Of a stretch of 64,000 bases of DNA, positions 62,201-64,000 are shown in pieces. A program made the position numbers and the translations under genes. Source of the DNA: Acanthaster planci (lineage: Eukaryota > Echinodermata > Asteroidea > Valvatida > Acanthasteridae); NCBI RefSeq assembly GCF_001949145.1, contig NW_019091387.1:33207-97206 (forward strand), written 5' to 3'. Numbering within the stretch: the stretch's first letter is position 1; each line of letters begins with the position of its first letter. The notes beneath the pieces were generated by a model. That model did not search any database. It saw only the letters and a list, made by a program, of their open reading frames with translations, and was not told the origin of the DNA.

Positions 62201-63807
62201 TAGGGAACTCCAACATGGGGTCTTTATTCCCTGATCTTAAGCCTACCTTGGAAGATGAACTCCAAGTTATCCTCCAGTTCCTGCTTGTTCTTCTCCATCT
62301 GAGCCTTCTCGGCTTTGCACTTGGCTGCCGGGAGAAATCACAGCCACAGGTGTCAAAACCCTCAACCTCCAAGAGGTTCAGGGGAAGCAAAGAAGCCTTA
62401 TATCCCGTCCCGATTATTTTCGCAGTTACTACTGTACGCATTTCCTGCGCTTAGTGAAATTCTGCGCTTGGAAACAGGGATGCTAGTGCTTGTGTACACA
62501 GACATTTCTCTTGTTGCTCAGCCGGTGTGCTGTGCCTACTTCTTACAGTCGGTGGCCAGGACCGGAGGCCTGTTAGCAGACTCCTTGGTGCTTAGCAGCA
62601 ACATGAAATTGAAGTGTACCATCCTTACCCACTTCTGTGCTCAACAAATTGATTTCTTCCTCCCTGTCTTCGATCTCGCGAAGCCTTTCCTGTGATCCAA
62701 AAACAGAAAAATGAGAGTCTAACAACCCCAAACTAGTAACGCTCATTCCGTCGGTACACATGCCTACGTACATGTTCAAGAACAGAAGCATAAAGAGCTT
62801 GAAGGGAAATATTTCCCTTTTTGGCTTGAATAACCGTCTATAAACTCAGTGCCCACTGAACCACCCTGAAATCACCTGAATGTACATGTAGACAGAGGGA
62901 GTAGATTGCTGCAATTTATTCTTCCTAAGTAAGGAAGACCTCAAGAGTGCTTCAAATCGGGAAACACATTCGCGGATAAGTCCACCAGTCAAGGAAAAAA
63001 GGATATCCCTGCTTTCTTTTCCAAACAGGTCAGTAGGGCCAAGGAAACAGAGGTTATCAGACATTCAAAACATATGCAACACACAAGGCCCAGAAGATCT
63101 GTGCGAGGTTAAAATAAGTCAAGAATTTTCTGCTTTCTGAAAGTCAAATTCTGCTTTCTTCCGCTTTCTAAATTTTGTGTACAAAAACTGTATGTGACTG
63201 TACATATGTACATGTACTGTTGGCCTACATTTACCGTACATCTACAGGTAGCTTTGGCATAATGATACATGTAGGGCCAACATGCACCATGTCACTGTGA
63301 TCTTGGACTGGTCCCCATCCCTATTGATTTATTCATAAGTCGTGAGACGTCTGGGCTCTATGTAGGGATAGGGACCTGTGTGATCTCCGCAGTGCGGAGC
63401 CAGAGGAAATCAATACCAAATTCTGCGATATCGCAAAGGAACAATAGGAGGGGAAACGCCACCAAATGTTACTTTCAAAGTGAGTAAAACAGTGAAAATG
63501 AGTTGTCATTCCTAATTTGGGTTCACATTTATTTGATTAATTGTGCACAAAGGATCAAAAATATTTATTTGTTTTATTTATTTATTATTTTTACCGAGAA
63601 TTGCTTTTCCGCTTTCTACCCCCAAATCCGCGATTTTTGCGGATTTTCCACAAAGCGGAAAACTCTTGACTTTAGGTTAAAAGTTCTATGTTTTTTGGTG
63701 TCCATGCATCCACATACCAAAATCGGTCGCAATTCTCTCGTGATCTGGTTGACGGACTCCTTGGCTGCTGTCAGCTTTTCCTTCTTGGCTTCCAAATCGC
63801 TGGCAAG
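34972..63807 (-). CDS. RAD50: RAD50 DNA double-strand-break repair ATPase, 31 exons, 5' end off the window
   Basis: RAD50 is the SMC-like ATPase of the MRE11-RAD50-NBS1 complex, which tethers and processes DNA ends in the nucleus. Exons in transcript order: 63718-63807, 62629-62689, 62247-62324, 61738-61814, 59912-60013, 56803-56903, 54971-55075, 54354-54455, 53920-54032, 53026-53124, 52531-52617, 51890-51982, 51150-51275, 50259-50394, 48438-48551, 47000-47095, 45619-45766, 45108-45159, 44464-44665, 44034-44063, 42836-42975, 41865-42012, 40136-40309, 39411-39527, 38215-38267, 37819-37904, 37567-37640, 37360-37422, 36341-36474, 35636-35764, 34972-35026. Every border is AG/GT and all phases join, except between 59912 and 56903, where one short exon is missing. 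The visible part gives about 1,060 residues; human RAD50 is 1,312, so the first ~225 residues (Walker A, Q-loop) lie beyond 64000. Colinear similarity to human RAD50 runs along the whole length. Introns hold only repeats. Identification is firm; single exon edges are inferred by eye. Confidence 0.96.
36585..36680. repeat. Dispersed-repeat fragment in a RAD50 intron
   Basis: AGGGCCTAATTTCACGGCACTGCTAAGCA starts a segment resembling GGGCCCAATTTCATnnnnCTGCTTAAGC repeats that I recall as common in marine deuterostome genomes. Only one end is recognisable. It lies in the intron between exons 37360 and 36474. Confidence 0.4.
38456..38579. mobile_element. Palindromic MITE, copy 1, in RAD50 intron
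   Basis: The halves are inverted copies: GTTCTTTTGTTCCACAGGG on the left and, mirrored, GCTTTTGTTCCATAGGG on the right, bounded by GGCTTTGCGTGG and GCAAAACCTC. The same family occurs at 48164-48290 in another RAD50 intron. Confidence 0.75.
39411..48551 (-). CDS. RAD50: RAD50 exons for the descending coiled coil (ten exons)
   Basis: Exons 48438-48551 ([12 protein letters not shown], human LQSKLRLAPDKL), 47000-47095 ([10 protein letters not shown], human KEIPELRNKL), 45619-45766, 45108-45159 ([10 protein letters not shown], human RTVQQVNQEK), 44464-44665 (67 codons), 44034-44063 (ten-codon microexon), 42836-42975, 41865-42012, 40136-40309 and 39411-39527. All continue the human coiled-coil order. 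The exon at 44464-44665 is strikingly GC-rich compared with its AT-rich introns. The microexon [10 protein letters not shown] corresponds to human DAKEQVSPLE and keeps the frame. Confidence 0.94.
42105..42354. mobile_element. MITE with CAGGGTTCC ends
   Basis: CAGGGTTCCCACA starts and TGTAGGAACCCTG ends a 250-nt element. The inverted similarity continues into ACTTTCCAGG/TTTTCCACAACTTTCCAG segments. Ends of this kind occur in hAT-type non-autonomous elements. Flanking 8-mers do not match, so the target duplication is lost or the borders are slightly off. It lies in the RAD50 intron between exons 42836 and 42012. Confidence 0.7.
43776..43937. repeat. Minisatellite, CCAATCCAGATGAATGCAGA units
   Basis: Alternating CCAATCCAGATGAATGCAGA and CCAATCCAGATGAATCCAAA 20-nt units with a few 10-nt partial units. 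It lies in the RAD50 intron between exons 44034 and 42975. Confidence 0.9.
44739..44781 (-). repeat. Partial duplicate of a RAD50 exon edge
   Basis: The sequence GGTTGTCAGAGA-ATCTG-GAT-CTCACCGTGATCTCCC repeats 44434-44476, which spans the last 13 coding bases and the donor of the exon at 44464-44665. The duplicate therefore carries a decoy GAGATCACG/GTGAGA donor in the preceding intron. No acceptor or open exon accompanies it. Confidence 0.65.
45789..45903. mobile_element. Small foldback element in RAD50 intron
   Basis: ACTTCAAACCACAGTTGAGT at the left is mirrored by ACTCCACTGGGGCTTGAAGT at the right, and a GAGTACTTTGCAA block occurs in direct and inverted copies. Total length is 115 nt, starting 22 nt upstream (in transcript sense) of the exon at 45619-45766. 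Confidence 0.65.
46293..46652. repeat. 11-nt minisatellite TTGGTCTTGTG
   Basis: About 32 units of TTGGTCTTGTG with variants (TTGGGCTTGTG, TTGGTCTCGTG, ATGGTCTTGTG). The unit lacks stop codons in several frames, so long open frames appear on both strands; they are artefacts. It lies in the RAD50 intron between exons 47000 and 45766. Confidence 0.95.
48164..48290. mobile_element. Palindromic MITE, copy 2, in RAD50 intron
   Basis: ATAGAGGGTTTGCACAGCTG at the left is mirrored by CTACCATGCAAAGCCTCTAT at the right, with GTGCTTTTGTTCCACGGGG and its mirrored GGAACCAAAGAAC inside. The sequence is shared with 38456-38579. Confidence 0.75.
50259..50394 (-). CDS. RAD50: RAD50 zinc-hook exon
   Basis: This 136-nt exon encodes 45 full codons and carries the RAD50 hook motif CPLC followed by HRGF (human CPVC, QRVF). 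In RAD50 proteins two such CxxC hooks from two molecules bind one Zn ion and join MRN complexes at the coiled-coil apex. The segment [10 protein letters not shown] before the motif and SEVDELVQE after it match the human flanks. The exon starts in phase 2 (AG from the exon at 51150 plus its first T) and ends in phase 0 at a GTAAGA donor. Confidence 0.96.
51150..56903 (-). CDS. RAD50: RAD50 exons for the ascending coiled coil up to the hook (eight exons)
   Basis: Exons 56803-56903, 54971-55075, 54354-54455, 53920-54032, 53026-53124, 52531-52617, 51890-51982 and 51150-51275. The first begins with two bases that complete a Gly codon, giving [11 protein letters not shown] (human GFERGPFSER). Further anchors are [22 protein letters not shown] (human TQMEMLTKDK), [15 protein letters not shown] (human SRHSDELTSLLGYFP), and ECGSQD (human VCGSQD), which sits just before the hook. 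Sequence is rich in E, K, Q and R with few prolines, as expected for coiled coil. Confidence 0.94.
51420..51850. repeat. 56-nt minisatellite
   Basis: About 7.5 units of ACCAACCAGATGCTCATGCA...GGTTCCAATCCCCATCGATGA at 56-nt spacing (for example AGATGCTC at 51477, 51533 and 51589). It lies in the RAD50 intron between exons 51890 and 51275. GGTTCCAATCC resembles a Pol III B box, but no A box or tRNA fold accompanies it. Confidence 0.93.
53336..53755. repeat. 100-nt tandem repeat, four copies
   Basis: CTGCCAGCTACCTTCTCGCT...ATGACACGTTCTAC recurs at exactly 100-nt spacing (53343, 53443, 53543, 53643) with very few changes, indicating recent expansion. It lies in the RAD50 intron between exons 53920 and 53124. 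Confidence 0.95.
54598..54763. mobile_element. 166-nt MITE with 8-nt target duplication GGCCATGC
   Basis: Long terminal inverted repeats of about 55 nt (AATACGGGCGATTCACAATA at the left; mirrored TATTGTGAAACGCCTGTATT at the right) leave a short centre. GGCCATGC lies directly outside at 54590-54597 and 54764-54771. An 8-nt duplication fits the hAT superfamily. It lies in the RAD50 intron between exons 54971 and 54455. Confidence 0.85.
55870..56610 (-). mobile_element. 5'-truncated L2/CR1-like LINE 3' end in RAD50 intron
   Basis: The 185-codon frame contains [47 protein letters not shown] and [19 protein letters not shown], the standard C-terminus of L2/CR1 ORF2. After a frameshift near 56055 it continues with [15 protein letters not shown] and ends in IDYNLA. 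The RT core is missing, as expected from 5' truncation. It has the same strand as RAD50. Confidence 0.88.
57110..58001. mobile_element. Non-autonomous DNA element with CAGGGCTTGA-like ends
   Basis: The left end CAGGGCTTGACCTTAGCATT resembles the mirrored right end CAAGCCTTGCGCTTAAGG. GGGCTAGTAAAA words occur inside both ends. The left interior has three ~62-nt direct repeats around GTGCATGCAGCACGTGCGCT. CAGGGCTTGA ends are seen in hAT-type families. Target duplication not found. It lies in the RAD50 intron that also contains the N gap. Confidence 0.6.
58289..58374 (+). repeat. Dispersed repeat shared with 10841-10926
   Basis: CCTCCTATGCTGAAGTCACA, CTTTGGGT, then TGCACTGCACCAACT is found in the same order and orientation at 10841-10926 within the LINE on +. 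It adjoins the N gap. Confidence 0.7.
58462..59083. other. Assembly gap (N run) inside RAD50
   Basis: 622 Ns within the stretch between exons 59912-60013 and 56803-56903. One short exon (about 65-70 nt, phase 0 in, phase 1 out) equivalent to human residues around HQEHIRARD...LELD is not found in visible sequence and probably lies here. Confidence 0.99.
59436..59865. repeat. 36-nt minisatellite built on TGGTCTTGTG
   Basis: Units of GTGACTGGTCTTGTGTCTGA plus TCTTGTGTGAAGCCTT, 36 nt with length variants, about 11 copies. It gives long open frames on - that are artefacts. The core TGGTCTTGTG is the same as in the minisatellite at 46293-46652. Confidence 0.93.
59912..63807 (-). CDS. RAD50: RAD50 exons for the start of the ascending coiled coil (five exons)
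   Basis: Exons 63718-63807 (30 codons), 62629-62689, 62247-62324, 61738-61814 and 59912-60013 (34 codons) encode charged heptad-like sequence matching human RAD50 from about residue 226 to 360. Anchors are RLREIE (human RLKEIE), QMEKN, the FQG-T-DE-L junction formed by splicing 62247 to 61814, and the L-MNQG-I stretch (human LVEQGRL). Phases run 0, 1, 1, 0. The acceptor at 61815 is AAG rather than CAG. The exon upstream of 63807 lies beyond the window edge. Confidence 0.92.
63115..63674. mobile_element. 560-nt MITE with 8-nt target duplication GGTTAAAA
   Basis: The left end TAAGTCAAGAATTTTCTGCTT is mirrored by the right end, whose reverse complement reads TAAAGTCAAGAGTTTTCCGC. GGTTAAAA flanks it at 63107-63114 and 63675-63682. 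The inner sequence repeats CTGCTTTC/CCGCTTTC words and is T-rich. The 8-nt duplication points to hAT. It ends 44 nt beyond the donor of the RAD50 exon at 63718-63807. Confidence 0.85.
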
Positions 63808-64000
63808 CTGGAAAATAACCCGAAGGTCCACCATTAAAGGCACTTCATCGTTCCCAACACAAGTCTCTGGATTCACGGGATAATAAACAGCTTGATTCAA
63901 AGTCACCCCCCCACCCTACCCTTTGTACGGTGTGAAAAGGCACTTCTTCTTGATAGCACGATGTAGCCGAGTCTATTACAAGTCCACTGCAAGTCAAATA

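Overview
This is a 64-kb piece of an intron-rich, transposon-rich animal nuclear genome. There is no bacterial gene organisation: reading frames are short, real genes are broken into 30-200 nt exons with GT/AG borders, and introns are full of MITEs, minisatellites and decayed LINEs. Recurrent TACATGTA and TAGGCCTA words, the mix of CR1/L2-like LINEs, Tc1, piggyBac and Ty3/gypsy remains, and the intron-dense RAD50 gene suggest a marine invertebrate deuterostome (echinoderm, hemichordate or amphioxus type). I cannot decide between these from the sequence alone. Two long N runs (34123-34645, 58462-59083) and three single Ns (1532, 3810, 20547) mark contig joins.

Left part (1-22 kb) is repeat territory. 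A 1.3-kb direct duplication (230-1531 and 1533-2834) is split by a single N and is probably two haplotypes laid side by side; the same holds for 19362-20546 and 20564-21765. A large inverted repeat has arms at about 2790-3809 and 7298-8365. Next come a Ty3/gypsy RT scrap (8.5 kb), a piggyBac C-terminal cysteine-rich scrap (8.8-9.2 kb), a decayed CR1/L2-like LINE on + (10.2-12.9 kb), a second LINE on - (13.8-15.2 kb) and a dead Tc1 transposase on - (15.9-16.9 kb).

Middle part (21.6-30.1 kb) holds gene-like sequence: an exon-like ATGGCGGCC start on - (21613-21783), diverged tandem repeats (22.35-23.2 kb), an orphan last-exon candidate on + (26397-26657), and one clear complete gene on + (27816-30131). 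The latter has four phase-0 exons and encodes a 179-residue secreted GM2-activator-like lipid-binding (ML-fold) protein, with a TATA box 125 nt before its ATG.

Right part (34972-63807 and beyond) is one gene on -: RAD50, the coiled-coil ATPase of the MRE11-RAD50-NBS1 DNA-break repair complex. I reconstructed 31 exons with consistent splice phases, from roughly human residue 226 to the stop codon. They include the CxxC zinc hook (50259-50394), the ABC signature (37360-37422), Walker B (36341-36474), the H-loop (35636-35764) and a small final exon (34972-35026). The Walker A end lies beyond the right edge, and one short coiled-coil exon is missing, most likely inside the N gap at 58.5-59.1 kb. 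RAD50 and the GM2A-like gene are convergent, about 4.8 kb apart. The RAD50 introns carry at least six inverted-repeat elements, one 5'-truncated LINE and five minisatellites.

I found no CRISPR array, operon, rRNA, tRNA or clearly new molecular system. The most unusual items are the repeated exon-like family, the orphan exon at 26.4 kb, the GM2A-like protein lacking one family disulfide, and several MITEs with intact target-site duplications.
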